Assembly: GCF_000005505.3 (NCBI RefSeq)
Contig: NC_016132.3
Coordinates: 682,001-746,000, forward strand
Length of the DNA stretch: 64,000 nt
DNA from: Brachypodium distachyon
Taxonomy: Eukaryota; Streptophyta; Magnoliopsida; Poales; Poaceae
Direction: 5' to 3'
The notes under the pieces were generated by a model. The model saw only the letters and a list, made by a program, of their open reading frames with translations, had not been told where the DNA came from and did not search any database. How positions within the stretch are numbered: position 1 is the stretch's first letter; every line of letters begins with the position of its first letter. Shown piece by piece: positions 31,612 to 43,642 of this stretch. Position numbers and translations under genes: made by a program.

Positions 31612-32622
31612 CGCCGCCAGCCGTCGCTCCCGCTGGTATTCTTCCAGTCCAGTAACTACGGCCACGACACCATCAACGTCCATGGCGCGGTCGACGCCTT
31701 GGACATGCGGCCAACCCCCGCCGTGCGCCGGCCCGTCCTCGGGTTCAAAGACTACTCCCCACGCCGTGGCTTCACCATCCACGCCTCCTGCGACGGCCTC
31801 CTCCTCCTGTCCCTCGGGAACCACCGCTTCTACCTCTGCAACCCGGCCACGCGCCAGTCGTGCGCGCTCCCGGATCTCACCGGCTGCAATGTCGCCGCTC
31901 TGTACCCTCACCGCCCCTCCGGCGAGTACCGCGTCCTCTACTCCAAGCACTCAGGGCGCAGCAGCGACGATAGAGTCTACCACGTCCTCACGGTATCCTC
32001 CTCCGGGGGACCGAGGTGCATCGGGCTGCCTCTGGAGAACGCCCCGAGACACTGGTTTGTTCCTGCCTGCCAGCACCAGCCCGTCCTGCTACATGACTGC
32101 CTGCACTGGCACCTTGGTAGGAATTGCAGCGACTCCTTGGTTGGTAAGGTAGTAGTTTTCGACACAGTGCTTGAGTCATTCAGGTTGATGCAGTCTCCCA
32201 TAGCCAGCAGATCGGTACATTTGCTTCAGATGGACGGTACACTTGGCATCAGACATATAGATCATGCTGCCACGATGACAGAATTATGGGTGCTGCGAGA
32301 CTATGAGATGGAGGGATGGTCATTAAAGTACCGAGCTGAATTGTGTGTGGCGGATATGAGGGAGCATATTACAGATAGGTGCATTTTAAGCAGGAAGGTT
32401 GTGTCTGAGAATGGAGATATGCTGGTAACTGGCAGCCCTAGTTTGTCCTACCACCTGCTTCACTGTGATAGCAACGGTAAGTTGCTGGAGAAATACCAAT
32501 GGCAGGGTGTTGCTACAAGTGTTCTTGGGCTCTGTTTCAAAGAAAGCCTTATAAGGCATGCGTTCTTCCAGAGGAAAGATGGCAGCCGTGTGAGGGTGCC
32601 GCGTTTTTTCCGAGGGCTATAG
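31612..32622 (+). pseudogene. F-box-associated domain protein, 5'-truncated
   Basis: The frame reads RRQPSLPLVFFQSSNYG, VDALDMRPTPAVRRPVLGF, then IHASCDGLLLLSLGNHRFYL, CNPATRQSCALPDL, EYRVLYSKH, PVLLHDCLHWHLG and a C-terminal FBA-like region ending PRFFRGL at 32622. This is the grass F-box-associated (FBA_3-like) family, whose members normally begin with an F-box about 60-100 residues earlier. Here the Harbinger element ends immediately upstream, and I found no F-box on its far side. The open frame does extend back to 31480, but that part is transposon sequence. Without the F-box it could not join an SCF complex; it may be a relic or a transposon-driven partial protein. Confidence 0.7.
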
Positions 32623-34410
32623 GGAGCATTGGCTCTCCTTGATGGTCTCCATGCTTACCTCCGTGAGTATCTAGAAAATAATATCTTGGAAGCATGAACT
32701 AAGCATCTTGTTTTTCTGTCTTATGCATTTCATGTTAAGACCATTTTATAATGCAAATGTTAATGAAGGTTTGTTTGCCATGCCTGTTCAAATTTCCGTT
32801 TCCTGTATTGCCACTCTATTACATATGCAGTAAATGTCATGTTATAGAAAAGCGTATCTCTTTAAATTAGCATGAACAATACTCCATACATATGTCACTA
32901 ATTCCCCTTTGGATCTATGATTTCCGTAAGATCACTGGTTTCATGATAAACCCATGATGCCAAAATTCATGTCTTATCCCTAGACAATCAACACATATAT
33001 GGTTAAAAAAGAAGGAGCAATCGTTTTCTACAAGATGAGCTTCATGCTTCCTTGGGAATCCGGTAGTGTCCCTATCTCAAGCTATGACCAGTCTCAAATA
33101 TATAAACCAGGCGTATTTAATTTGGGTGCCCAAACCAAATTTAAGCTCTCAACAACGACTGTGATTTAAAAGCTAATCGCCATGTCCCATGTTGTACATA
33201 TATATAGTAACAAAATACTCGAACAAGAAATTTACACTCAAAATTTGAATCTGGAAAGAAAAATTTAACATCATAAATTAGACTGGAATTATGATCAAAA
33301 TTTGAGCTTGGACAGAAAAAAACACTAACCTTGCAAATTCAGACTGGAATTAGCTAGGATTGACACTGGACACACCTTGGGACTGGGGAGTGGCTCCAAA
33401 ATATCCAAATACATGCGGGAAAACGCCTCAAGTTGGAATGGGCCGAAAATGAACCTAGGCCTGAGTGGAAAATAGTCTGCAATATAAGTTTAGAGGAAAA
33501 AATAGATCGTTAGTAGACTGGACTGGCGTTCGAAAATGTTTATTTTCCAATGGTTGAGTATTAAGGAACCAATAAATTTTCGTCGATGATTGTTCACTGC
33601 TTTTGGAGGAAGAGTTTGCGAAGGCCCGGCCTCTATCATGCAGTAATTTTGCTTGCATATGCTGCTACTCGGTTTATTTGTTTACGGCAGACTGCCGTTG
33701 GCATTTCTCCAGAGTTGATTGTTTTGCACTAGCAAGGACCTGAAGTCGATGAACGGAAGCTTGGAAATAAACGAATGAACGAACAAGTAAATGGAACTGA
33801 AGAGAAGAATGTCTAGATGGTTAGCAGTTTGGTTCTGAAGGCAAAACTGAAGAGAAAATGGTGGTAATGGTTCTTCTTCAGGCTGCTGTGGCTCGAGCTT
33901 TCCATGTTGTTTGATGTAGCAGTTACTGATATGTGTTAGAAAACTTGACATAGCAACATGTTTTCCTTGCACAAATTGTTGACTTTGTTCAAATATTTCT
34001 AACATCTGTGATGAAAATTTATTAGAATTGTGCAAGATCTTCATTTTTCATCATCTCCCAACTGTGGTGGTATTCTGCCACCTCAGAGTCAACCAAATCT
34101 AACTAAGATACAAGCTCTCAGCTCAACATGTCTCAACCGATAAAAACTGCCAAACAACATCTCAATTCAGCATGTTTCGATAGATATACAGGCTATCAAA
34201 CACACTCTGCAGTTGTCTGTACTCAGCACGTCTAGGGTCGGCATGTTGGTAAAAAAAAAAAGTCTAGGGTCGGCATGCATGGCTTAGGGAGGAAGGCCAT
34301 GCTAGGGTGGTGCAGCCTACCAAACAAGCCCTATGTGTACCAGACACATATCATGCACAAGTTTTAAGTGGAGCTCCTCCCCGGATGCTTGTGATGTTGT
34401 ACAATATTTA
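32623..34410. other. Intergenic; one unassigned minus-strand frame
   Basis: The only frame with some substance is 34044-33682 on the minus strand (120 residues; MKILHNSNKFSSQMLEIFEQ, FVQGKHVAMSSFLTHISNCY, PQQPEEEPLPPFS). I do not recognise it. It could be a captured gene fragment. Otherwise this is AT-rich spacer. Confidence 0.3.
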
Positions 34411-34413
34411 GTA

Positions 34414-34526
34414 CTCCTTCTGTTCCATATTAAGTGACTCAAATTTGACAAAATATGGATGTATCTATACCCAGAAAACGTCTAAATATATGTAATATTT
34501 CGTTATTTAATATGGGACGGAGGAAG
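34414..34526. mobile_element. Stowaway MITE
   Basis: The left end is TA-CTCCTTCTGTTCCATATTAA and the right end TTAATATGGGACGGAGGAAG-TA. It has standard interior motifs and a TA duplication. Confidence 0.85.
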
Positions 34527-34529
34527 TAT

Positions 34530-35434
34530 TTTCTTTTCCTTTCGCACTTTTGGCCCCTTCGACTCCTGAGTCTTGATAGCACCAATCCCTTAATATCTTC
34601 ACTTTACAAAGCTTGACTTGTATGACGACTTGTACTATCGAGATAGTTGGCTTGACAATGACACGCATAAAGTCCCAACCCCATAGCTGCCGGCATCATT
34701 GACCACTTCGAAGACTAATGCTTCGGCAAAGTGATAGATAATGGCAAATACACGTTGTTGTTGCCTTCCAGAGTTTGACGATCTGACTATCACCACAAAT
34801 GCATACATTAAATCAGCTATATTTACAAGTTAAAAAAATTCTGAAAAAAATTACAGGTACATATGAATGCATGCTACATATGTGTAAAATTTCGCTGATA
34901 AAGATTTTTCATTTATGGGTACAAAAAGAAGACCACAATACATAAATAGCTCGCATGTTAAATTATTTCTTAATGAAATTTTGGACAATGTAGTAATATG
35001 CACGTGTAGAATTTCTTGAAATTTCTAAACAAACGTCCGTTCTCACGACATGAAAACCTCTAATAAACCTTGTAAAAAAATAAAATCTAATAGAGCTCAG
35101 GCTCGTTCATGTTTTTGTGAGACCTGGACATACATTTACATCATATTTATAAAGGAAAAGGTATGTATCAAGAGAGTTTGAATGTGCTGTAAGGGTGTTC
35201 ACATGAACTTCAGAGGAGCTAAAAGGAAAGGTCCCATTATCACAAGCAAGTCAGGGCGATTGGGCCAGGCAAAACATTTTGTAGTGGAGGACAGCAGTGA
35301 GTTAGGTTTGACCGCTGGGCATTTTCAACACGCAAATCTTAGGGAAGAACACTGAAGCACTGAACCAGACCACTGTTCCTCCTTTATCATTACACCCAAC
35401 AAAAGTCCAATTACCAGCTTAACACACAGCACAA
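34530..35434. other. Upstream region of the thaumatin-type receptor kinase
   Basis: No gene. AT-rich spacer, with the PR5K-like promoter presumed in the last few hundred bases; GGTTTGACCGCTGGG at about 35307 contains a TTGACC W-box. Confidence 0.35.
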
Positions 35435-37360
35435 ATGGGAGTCATGGGAATTTTCCTGACTCTCCACAACCTGCCTCCCCTCCTCCTCTTCCTCCTCCTC
35501 AACTTTGTCCTGCCTGTTGTCACCACCAACTCCGGCCTCACCACCAACTCCGGCCTCACCGTCACACTGAACATCACCAACCGATGCTCCTACACTGTGT
35601 GGCCGGCCGCTTTGCCGGTAGGAGGCGGCATGCGGCTCGACACAGGGAAGACATGGACCCTCGACGTGCCCTATGACACCACTAGAGGGCGCGTGTGGGC
35701 TCGAACTGGCTGCTCATTTGACAGCAAAGGTCACGGATTTTGCCAGACAGGTGACTGCAGCGGCGTGCTAGATTGCAGGAGTGATGGTAACCCGCCTCTG
35801 ACAGTTGCTGACTTCTCCCTCAACCAGTACACCACTAACAGTTTCTTCGACATCTCCCTCTATAACGGCTTCAATGTACCCATGGAGTTCCTGCCAATAC
35901 AGGTCAAGGGGCAAGGATCACCAGGGTGCAGCAAGGGGCCCCATTGTGCGGCCAACATCACGTCACAGTGTCCGAGGGAGCTGAAGGCCCCGGGAGGCTG
36001 CAATAGCGCTTGTACGGTGTTGAACAACCAGTACTGCTGCTCTGGGGACGACTGTGATTCCAACAAATACTCTGCCTTCTTTGTGCGGATGTGCCCTGAG
36101 GCATTAAGTTACTCCAGGGATGCTCCCTTAAGCACTGCATTCACTTGCCCGTTCCAAACCAACTACCAGGTTACCTTCTGCCCACCGGTCGATCTAACTT
36201 CTTCACCTAAAAGTCCTCATGGAACAATTGCTATTGGGGCTAGTCTTGTTCTGGGTTCCGTGGTAGGTTTTATTTTAATCACCGCATTCATCTCTTACAT
36301 TGTGTATAGACGAAGAACACGACGGCACCAGAAGATGGAGGACGAAGAGGAAGATTTTGGAAACCTACAAGGAACACCAATGAGGTTCACATTTCAACAG
36401 TTAGAAGTAGCAACCAAGCAATTTAGAGAAAAGCTCGGTGAAGGAGGTTTTGGGTCTGTTTTCAAGGGGCAGTTTGGTGAGGAAAGAATTGCAGTGAAAC
36501 GTTTGGATCGAGCAGGTCAGGGAAAGAGAGAATTTTCGGCAGAGGTTCAGACAATCGGCAGCATTCATCATATCAATCTGGTGAGGTTAATTGGTTTCTG
36601 TGCAGAAACATCACACCGACTCCTGGTGTATGAGTATATGCCCAGAGGATCTTTGGACAGGTGGATTTATCATCGACAAGAAAATAGTGTTCCCCCCCTT
36701 GATTGGAAGACGCGATGCAAGATTGTTACTCACATAGCTAAGGGTCTCTCTTATCTTCACGAGGAGTGCACAAGAAGAATTGCTCATTTGGATGTCAAAC
36801 CACAAAATATCCTCTTAGACGAGAACTTCAATGCTAAGCTATCTGATTTTGGATTGTGCAAGCTCATTGATAGGGATATGAGCCAAGTGGTTACTAGAAT
36901 GAGAGGCACACCTGGGTATTTAGCTCCTGAATGGTTGACATCACAGATCACAGAAAAGGCCGATGTCTACAGCTTTGGCGTTGTGGTCATGGAAATCATC
37001 AGCGGACGAAAGAACCTCGACACTTCCCGATCTGAAGAGAGCATCCATCTCATCACCTTATTGGAAGAAAAGGTGAAAAGTGAACACTTGGTAGATTTGA
37101 TTGACAAGGACAATGATGACATGCAAGTACACAAGCAAGAAGTAATTCAGATGATGAAGCTCGCGATGTGGTGTTTGCAGATTGATTGCAAAAGAAGACC
37201 TGAAATGTCCGTGGTCGTCAAAGTCTTGGAAGGCACCATGGATGCAGAGACAAACATAGATCATAATTTTGTTGCAACAAGTCCAGCAAACCTTCGTATT
37301 GCCGGAAATGTAAATTGCTCAGCTCCACTCCTAGCCTCAGAAGTATCAGGCCCCAGGTGA
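35435..37360 (+). CDS. Thaumatin-domain receptor-like kinase (PR5K type)
   Basis: A single exon encodes 641 residues. Signal peptide: MGVMGIFLTLHNLPPLLLFL plus LLNFVLPVV. The ectodomain, from about residue 42 to 250, is a thaumatin/PR-5 domain with exactly 16 cysteines, the full disulfide set, and family landmarks NRCSYTVWPA, TGCSF, CQTGDC and FFDISLYNGFNVPM. Just before it, TTNSGL is repeated. Membrane helix: about 262-287 (GASLVLGSVVGFILITAFIS). Kinase: GEGGFGSV, IAVKRL, HLDVKPQNILLDE, DFGLCK, GTPGYLAPEW, KADVYSFGV; the catalytic Asp is present and HLD replaces HRD, as is usual in SD2-5/PR5K-like kinases (non-RD, often immune-related). Expected role: plasma-membrane Ser/Thr receptor kinase that may sense apoplastic carbohydrate or protein ligands. 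A thaumatin-domain relic at 55.6 kb shows a second copy once existed. Confidence 0.92.
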   Translation: MGVMGIFLTLHNLPPLLLFLLLNFVLPVVTTNSGLTTNSGLTVTLNITNRCSYTVWPAALPVGGGMRLDTGKTWTLDVPYDTTRGRVWARTGCSFDSKGHGFCQTGDCSGVLDCRSDGNPPLTVADFSLNQYTTNSFFDISLYNGFNVPMEFLPIQVKGQGSPGCSKGPHCAANITSQCPRELKAPGGCNSACTVLNNQYCCSGDDCDSNKYSAFFVRMCPEALSYSRDAPLSTAFTCPFQTNYQVTFCPPVDLTSSPKSPHGTIAIGASLVLGSVVGFILITAFISYIVYRRRTRRHQKMEDEEEDFGNLQGTPMRFTFQQLEVATKQFREKLGEGGFGSVFKGQFGEERIAVKRLDRAGQGKREFSAEVQTIGSIHHINLVRLIGFCAETSHRLLVYEYMPRGSLDRWIYHRQENSVPPLDWKTRCKIVTHIAKGLSYLHEECTRRIAHLDVKPQNILLDENFNAKLSDFGLCKLIDRDMSQVVTRMRGTPGYLAPEWLTSQITEKADVYSFGVVVMEIISGRKNLDTSRSEESIHLITLLEEKVKSEHLVDLIDKDNDDMQVHKQEVIQMMKLAMWCLQIDCKRRPEMSVVVKVLEGTMDAETNIDHNFVATSPANLRIAGNVNCSAPLLASEVSGPR

Positions 37361-38020
37361 AGTGAGATGATCCTGAGGAAATAACCAGTTAGGTTATGCG
37401 CGTCCAAAATAGCCATGGCCTCGAATGTTGTATTTTCCCATATATTACTACAGTCTGGAGTCCCTCATCTCGAATTTAATTTTACTAGCAGAATGTCGCT
37501 ATTGCAAACTCCAGCTCCATTTCTTTTGTTTGGTTTCCATATGTAACCCAAATTTGTTCCTAGTTTCTATAGTTGAAATGAATATCATGTTTGAAAATGC
37601 TCCTAGCTCTGCTAAAAATAAATAAAATAAAATAAACACACAGACTAAGGGCAAATCAGGAGTTTGAGGGGCAGAGGTTGATGACTCACGAGTCACCATA
37701 AATGCTTTTATGGCTTGTGCAAGTTCCACTGTGTTTTGACAACGGGTGGCGTACATATGGTTCCCAAGTTTACAAAGATTGATCGATTTCCTTAAGAAGG
37801 AAAAGGATGACCAATCTAGATAATATGCAAGTTTGCTACACTAGTTCATGGGTCATTGTTTTGTGCCACTAACTGCAGCTTTTCTAGTTGGGTTTCATAT
37901 CCACCTACCCAAACTTGATTGGGACTAAAGGCCACTGTTTTTTTTACTACAACTAGAGGATTGTGCTACAATGTCAATCCACAAAGTTTAGGTTTTTCTA
38001 CTTTCAAAGCTGTGTGTAGC
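37361..38020. other. 3' flank of the thaumatin-type kinase; no gene seen
   Basis: No gene. AT-rich spacer ahead of the kinase relic. Confidence 0.4.
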
Positions 38021-38027
38021 AGATATT

Positions 38028-38345
38028 GAAAGCATCGCCACACTGACTGCATCCAGAGCGACATCGCAGCAGAACTATATTCTCAGAACTTTGAGGCAAT
38101 ATTCCAGGAGTCAGAAGTTTATAACTTCAGCATGCTGTTGTTGGAAAAGGTGAGTGGGAATACAGGAAGTGGAAACTGGATCCCTGTATTGAGGACCAGA
38201 ATGAGATTTTATAACGACTCAAGGAGAAAGAGAATATAGCAAGAAAGCTGGTCACCCAAGCTGTAAGTTGCTTGTCCAGTAAACAGTTTACAGGAAGCTT
38301 GTCAAGTCTAGTGATACTTCCTAAGCCATTTGTTTCATCTCCCTA
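38028..38345 (+). pseudogene. Relic of a type B LRK10-like kinase C-terminus
   Basis: AGCATCGCCACACTGACTGC, CAGAACTATATTCTC, AGCATGCTGTTGTTGGAAA and GGTGAGTGGGA line up in order with the RK2 activation-loop and C-lobe coding sequence (about 26820-27240), and CTTCCTAAGCCATTTGTTTC matches the RK2 end. Many small indels and stops destroy the frame, and a stretch equivalent to about 100 bp is lost. The RK2 3' flank continues downstream in the same order, so a whole RK2-like gene once stood here. Confidence 0.75.
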
Positions 38346-38850
38346 CACCACAAACCTAGAGAGAAAAATCCTGAAAATATATTACCATGATTCTGGAAAT
38401 GTTCGAGACCTGGCAATCGGCATGTTACAGTAATGCCTGTTGTGTATGGCATTTGATTTCAACTAAATTAGCAGTATGATGACAAATGTTCGAGAGAGAA
38501 AAAAGTGCAGTCTGATGGTAAACTGTAAGGCATCAGATATTTCAACAAACTTGCAATCTAGTAGTTGGTTGGTACTGTACAAGGGAAGTTAGTCACCCAT
38601 CGCTTACTTTGTACTGCAAACATTGGCGTGTTCCAGAAATTACTACTCATAGAAAGACCAATCATGCTTAGCGCGTGCCACCATTTGACTGAATTATCAG
38701 CTACCGTGGACCATGTAATGCGATTACCCAGGTACATGGCATCAGATTTCATTTCACAACAGTTTGCAAGTTAACACAGCACTAGTCGGGAGGTGTATAA
38801 GATGTTGCTGCTTACCATCTAGCTCGTGCGAATCGATAATTAGGCCTTGC
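38346..38850. other. Flank homologous to RK2 3' region
   Basis: No gene. GGCATTTGATTTCAACTAAA, TTGCAATCTAGTAGTTGG and CATAGAAAGACCAATCATG parallel the RK2 3' flank at 27.34-27.50 kb. The Stowaway at 27608 is missing here, so it inserted after the duplication. Confidence 0.5.
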
Positions 38851-38854
38851 TGAA

Positions 38855-39270
38855 TTAGCCCTCGGCAAGCGGCTCCTCACCACCGTCGTTGCCGGCTGCT
38901 CGAATCCTCGCACGAGCGGTCGGCTGGTACGAGGAAGTGGAACCCCAAAATCTGTACTGAGGCACATACATACACACACCTGTGAGCTGTGAATCGCGGC
39001 AAGCTATTATACACATAGAATAGAAGAAGGTAAGGTTCACCGACCGAAAGCCATTGGGACTCGGGACCGCCGCCGCCGCCGGAGCTCCGCCGGGAAGGTG
39101 TTTTGTTTTTAGGGCGGCTGAGGAATGGGCTCTCTCTCTCCGGTCGATGCGGGCCAAGAAGGTTTGAACAAACGGATTTTGGGCCGTGTAGTAGGGCCGG
39201 TTAAAGTCGACGTGAGCTTTCATCATTGCCAATAGCATTGGAGCGGCACTCGTCAAAAAAAAAAATAGCA
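38855..39270 (-). other. GC-rich F-box-family upstream relic
   Basis: The GC-rich strings GGGACTCGGGACCGCCGCCG and GGAGCTCCGCCGGGAAG match the sequence just upstream of FB1 (about 43760-43822) and the relic at 27826-28430. A minus-strand frame of 138 residues crosses it but lacks family features. I read it as a promoter/leader copy without its F-box gene. Confidence 0.4.
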
Positions 39271-39684
39271 TTGGAGCGGCTGGTTGTTGGCAATGGTGTC
39301 AATAAAAGTGCTGCTGGCTAACTTCTTCCCGCCCAAAGTTTTGAGAAATACAGTTCTGTTATTCCGTTGTACGGAGTATTATGATATGTTTGGAATTGGA
39401 TTGAAGCTTTGATCGAGCAAGATGGTTGCAACTTGCGAGGCACAACTATGTAGTAAAGAAAGCAAGATACGGAGTACATGAAAATCAACTTGAAATATAT
39501 TACTAGGGGAAGTTGGAAATCCCTGGTTTAGGTAGTCAAGTTCATCTTGATACATAGGAAACTTAGCTACACTAAGGTACACACTTGCTAAGTTTCAGAT
39601 AATAATAACATAAACACTTCTTTTTTGTGAAAACATAAACAGTGCTACAGTACAATCTTAAGATTAATCAGTGAAGACTCAGCT

Positions 39685-42600
39685 TCATGAATGCCGTTGC
39701 TTGCAATGAAAACAGGAGTTCCAACACTTGTCAAGTCTTTCTTTTTTCAGATAACATATAAACAGTGCCAACCATATAAACTCGAAGAGAACTCCACCAG
39801 CCTTTCCTGCACCTGGAGAAAAACAAAATCATCACTTAGTAATCTGATACAGACACAGATACAGACAGAACCTATTAGTATCACCTATATGACATAATGA
39901 ATGAACAAGATGTGTGTACAAACTCATGGTCAGCTCAGCAACATAAAGAAAATCCCAGTAACAGATATCATATATCCCTGGCTGCATCTCCTAGGAATAC
40001 CAATGAGAACAAAATAAATCGCAGAGGACTTCCGAGATTGTTAATTTGTTGCAGTGGGGGAGTTGAATGCTGTGACTGATTTTGTAATAACACAAAATGG
40101 ACTAGTAATACATTGCAGTCAGATTATAGATTCACGAAACAGCTAAAACAAGGGAGAACTCTCGTCTGGATAACATTTAAGAACCAAAACACTGTCATTG
40201 TGCCTTGTCATGAACCATAGTTTCCGTCATGGGCGGAGGACGGAAAAAATTTAAGGTAGGGCAAAGTCTAAAGAATAAAAAAATTGATGAAAAAAATAAA
40301 AATAGTCCATCACATTAATCCTCCATCCCATATTAAGTGACTTAAATTTGTTTAAATATAGACGTATCTATATACTAAAATACGTCTAGATACATGTAAT
40401 ATTTCGGTACTTAATATGGGACGGAGGGAGTATAATTCTAAACATAATGACTTTAGTAAAATTAAAATCATTGCCAATTCAATGAAGCGGTAAACCGTAG
40501 GAAACATGATGTGCCTTTCGAGCTCGACCATCTTTTTAGTTAGTCTTGCAATATAAAGCAAGATTCCTCATATGAATAATGAATAACGCAAGAATATCTT
40601 CTATAGGCTCACGCTCATAATTAGAGAAACCATCCTAACAAATCTGTGTAAGATAAGCAATTATATTCACATTGAACCTAGCAAATGAGTCTCTCGGGCC
40701 AAGACAGGAGAAGCTATGAATCAACTGCGAAGATACCTCATTAAAGCAATGATCAAACAAAATCGTAATAGAATCTATGGCAACATAGAAGGTGTCCAGA
40801 CGGTAAAAATGATCACTGATGACCTCGTGTCTTCCCCCTTTCTCCCATTGTACCAAATAATTCGGTCCATACTTGATATTTCGATGTCATTTTCAGTGCT
40901 GCTGCCTGCTGGGCCCTGTCCCGCTGAGCAGCTGCTGCGGTGGCCCGTTGCTGGCACTCGCCTACTTACCCTACCCCGTGCCACCCCTGCCCACCAGGCT
41001 CGAGAGAAGCAGAGGCATGCCACGTGAGAACTGGACAAGGCAAATTGGTCATCTCCCGATTCCCGAACCAAGCACAACACAGCTTCCCCCACCGGCCAGG
41101 CCCACGGGCAATTCTCAGCCCAAGAAGGAAACCGGCAACCCAATTAATGGCAAGAATCACGCTACCTTCTCTCTACTTTCTCGCTCAATTAAAGCAAACT
41201 GCCGGATTTACAACTAAAGAAGACCTAATTAGTTTTCTGCCACAAATCAAGGTAGGACGGGCACCCCACCTCACCCTACCGAGAGCTCCGCCCATGGTTT
41301 CCGTCGTTATCTGTCTTACTCACATGCACGAATCCCTAATGCTGAAAGGACAGTTGCCTGCAGCCTACGGGTGCAAATTAACTACGTTGGCAGTTGGATA
41401 TTTTCCATAGGAAAATCAAACAGTCCAAATCTCACAAACTATATTCAGATGGTATTCTTACCAATCGAACCATTTCAGCATATTAGTACATCAAACAAGA
41501 CGGCCGTCCTATGTATCATGCACCATTTCAGGTCCATCACATCCACCAGCATTGGCTATGCCTAGAAGCAGAAGGAGTCAAGCAATTAACAGAATTTCCA
41601 AGGAAAAAAATTGGATAAGAGAAGATAGTTGTAGGTCAGTTGCCAACAAATATAACTTGAGAAAAATAACTCACTTTTAATACAGCTATATAACTCACTT
41701 TTTATAGATGCTTTAACCCATAGAAACTAGCAATGTATAAACAAAACCAAGTCTGTTCTAAAATGGAAAGACTATAATCCTGAAACCAGTAACTTGGTGA
41801 CCTCATAAGGAAGGCTTTAGCAGATAAATAATAAAATGTCTAGAATATTTCTAATGTAAATGCATCACATGTCATGCCAAGCAGACAAAATTAAAATATG
41901 CCAAAACTAGCAAACTCTAGCAATAAAAGTAATCTTTGGTAGTTAGTTCTAAATAAATGAAGCCTGATTAGAGACAAGAAATGAAATATATTTTTATGTG
42001 CTAAAGATGTACTAGTCACTTGCTGGAGGATCTTCCACAAGTGACAAAGAAAAACAACTATTTCAGAAGGTATTGATTCACTGAAAGTTGCTATTGAGCT
42101 AAGAAAATTAGCAAGATTAAACAGATAAATTTATATAACTAGCGTCGGCATTCCAAAGAGGCCAACTGAGCTTCTCATTTGACATGATTTTACAATATTT
42201 TACTAATTTTACATACGATTTGGCATCTCCCGAGAATGGAGACAGCTGCATTGATTGATAACATAGAAAACAATACAGCTATAAGTTTGTCTAGGTAGCA
42301 AAGGGAAACTGCTAATTACACTGATGTTGTGAGTGACTAAAGAAGCAGGATAAAATGTTGAAGCAACTATATGAAACATAACTGGATTGGATTGCTTTTG
42401 CAATATAAGTAGTAAGGATGACCAATCACCTGGTGTATAAAAACTAGTGAAAGGATAGTAGTTAGCAATATCACGGAAATCGATTTCATGAAGTCTCTTG
42501 GATTGCATTGACTTAAGTTGAACCATGTAGACAGTGAAGTCAATAATTATAAAAATTGCATTAGTATCCTCAGAATATCCCAGCATACATTGCATCGCTG

Positions 42601-43642
42601 TCCTCCCTCTCTCAATCTGAGGAAGCCCAAGTATTTTATGCTTGCGAATGGTCTTGTATAGCAACCATGTGGCAACACCATGGCAATCAACCTCCCTGTG
42701 CCACACTTGGATGCTAGGGTAAGAAAATATGACCAAGCCAAGAGCGCCATCCTCAGCCCGGATGATCTGGCGGGTGTAACTGAGGAAATCATATGTACTG
42801 GGAGGCCCCATGATCACAGCTAGGCTCTGTAGATCCAAATCAAATTCAAGTATCCTCAGCACAGATATTTCCTGTCCACCCAAATCAAATTCAAGTATAT
42901 CATCTGTCATAAGAAGCAACCAATAAAGGGCATTGCCAACAAGGGTACCAGTAATGCTAGCACCATAAATATCACTTGGAACCGCTGTTGTGATGAGATT
43001 GCCCCATATGCCAGTCTCCGAGGAGTAAACCCGCGCAATAGACCAATTATGGTCTTCTGTCAGGGACATCAAGACCACCTTAAAGGGGCTGGAGTGGCAG
43101 CTGCCGTGCACGTGGCCCCGGTCCGCGGCAGCGCAGACCACCTCTCCGTAGACAGAGTTCCTCGTGAACTCCGGCGGAGCAGTCACGCAGTGCTTACCGC
43201 CGGTGATGGGGTCACAGATAAGTACCTCTTTCCGCACCCTGTCCATGACGAGGACGCGACCGTGGCGGCACCCGAGAAACTGCTTGTCGCGTGGGGCGCC
43301 ATCAGTATCAGGAATGATGCAGTGGAGGCGCGCGGGAGGGATGCGGTCGGGAGGGTCCAGGACGGGGGTGAACACGAGCCCCGTGACGACGTACTTGAAG
43401 TAGCCGAGGAGGGGCGGCTTCCGGTGGTGGGCGATGAAGCACCGGAGGAACTTGGGGTCGGTGGCGAGCCGTTGCCACCGCTTGCAGACGGCGGAGGCGC
43501 GCGGGAGGGAGGACGGCTGCGGCGGGAGGCGGAGGAGGATCTCACGGAGGAGGTCGTCGTCGTCCGGCAGGGAGTCCGCCGCCGCTGGCGGCGATCTGCT
43601 GCGGCGGCGGCGGCGCGTCGGTTCGCCGCCCTCCTCGCTCAT
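39685..43642 (-). CDS. FB1: F-box protein (grass F-box family)
   Basis: Minus-strand exon 1 is 43642-42430, and the predicted exon 2 is 39812-39685 (phase 1), for 446 residues. I chose the ATG at 43642 (MSEEGGE) because FB3 and FB4 start the same way; the frame upstream only offers a TTG. F-box: SLPDDDDLLREILLRLPPQP, PRASAVCKRWQRLATDP. A C-terminal domain shared with FB2-FB4 follows: CRHGRVLV, CHSSPFKVVL, VYSSETGIW, NALYW, MVQLKSMQSKRL, SFYTPG. A local duplication (ILEFDL twice, about 42840-42900) adds some 15 residues absent from the paralogues. The short last exon (GAGKAGGVLFEF) is inferred by comparison with the other copies; here it reads on to CKQRHS. Expected role: SCF E3 ligase adaptor. 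The intron holds a Stowaway MITE. Confidence 0.75.
40321..40430. mobile_element. Stowaway MITE in the FB1 intron
   Basis: The left end is CTCCATCCCATATTAAGTGA and the right end TTAATATGGGACGGAGGGAG-TA. Termini are clearly inverted. Confidence 0.85.

Noticed and set aside
31480..32622. Full-length 380-residue gene starting at 31480
   Set aside because: The first 40-odd codons are Harbinger terminal sequence and homology to F-box-associated proteins begins at about 31612.
33682..34044. 120-residue minus-strand frame as a gene
   Set aside because: Not recognised and without neighbouring exons; noted in the spacer entry only.
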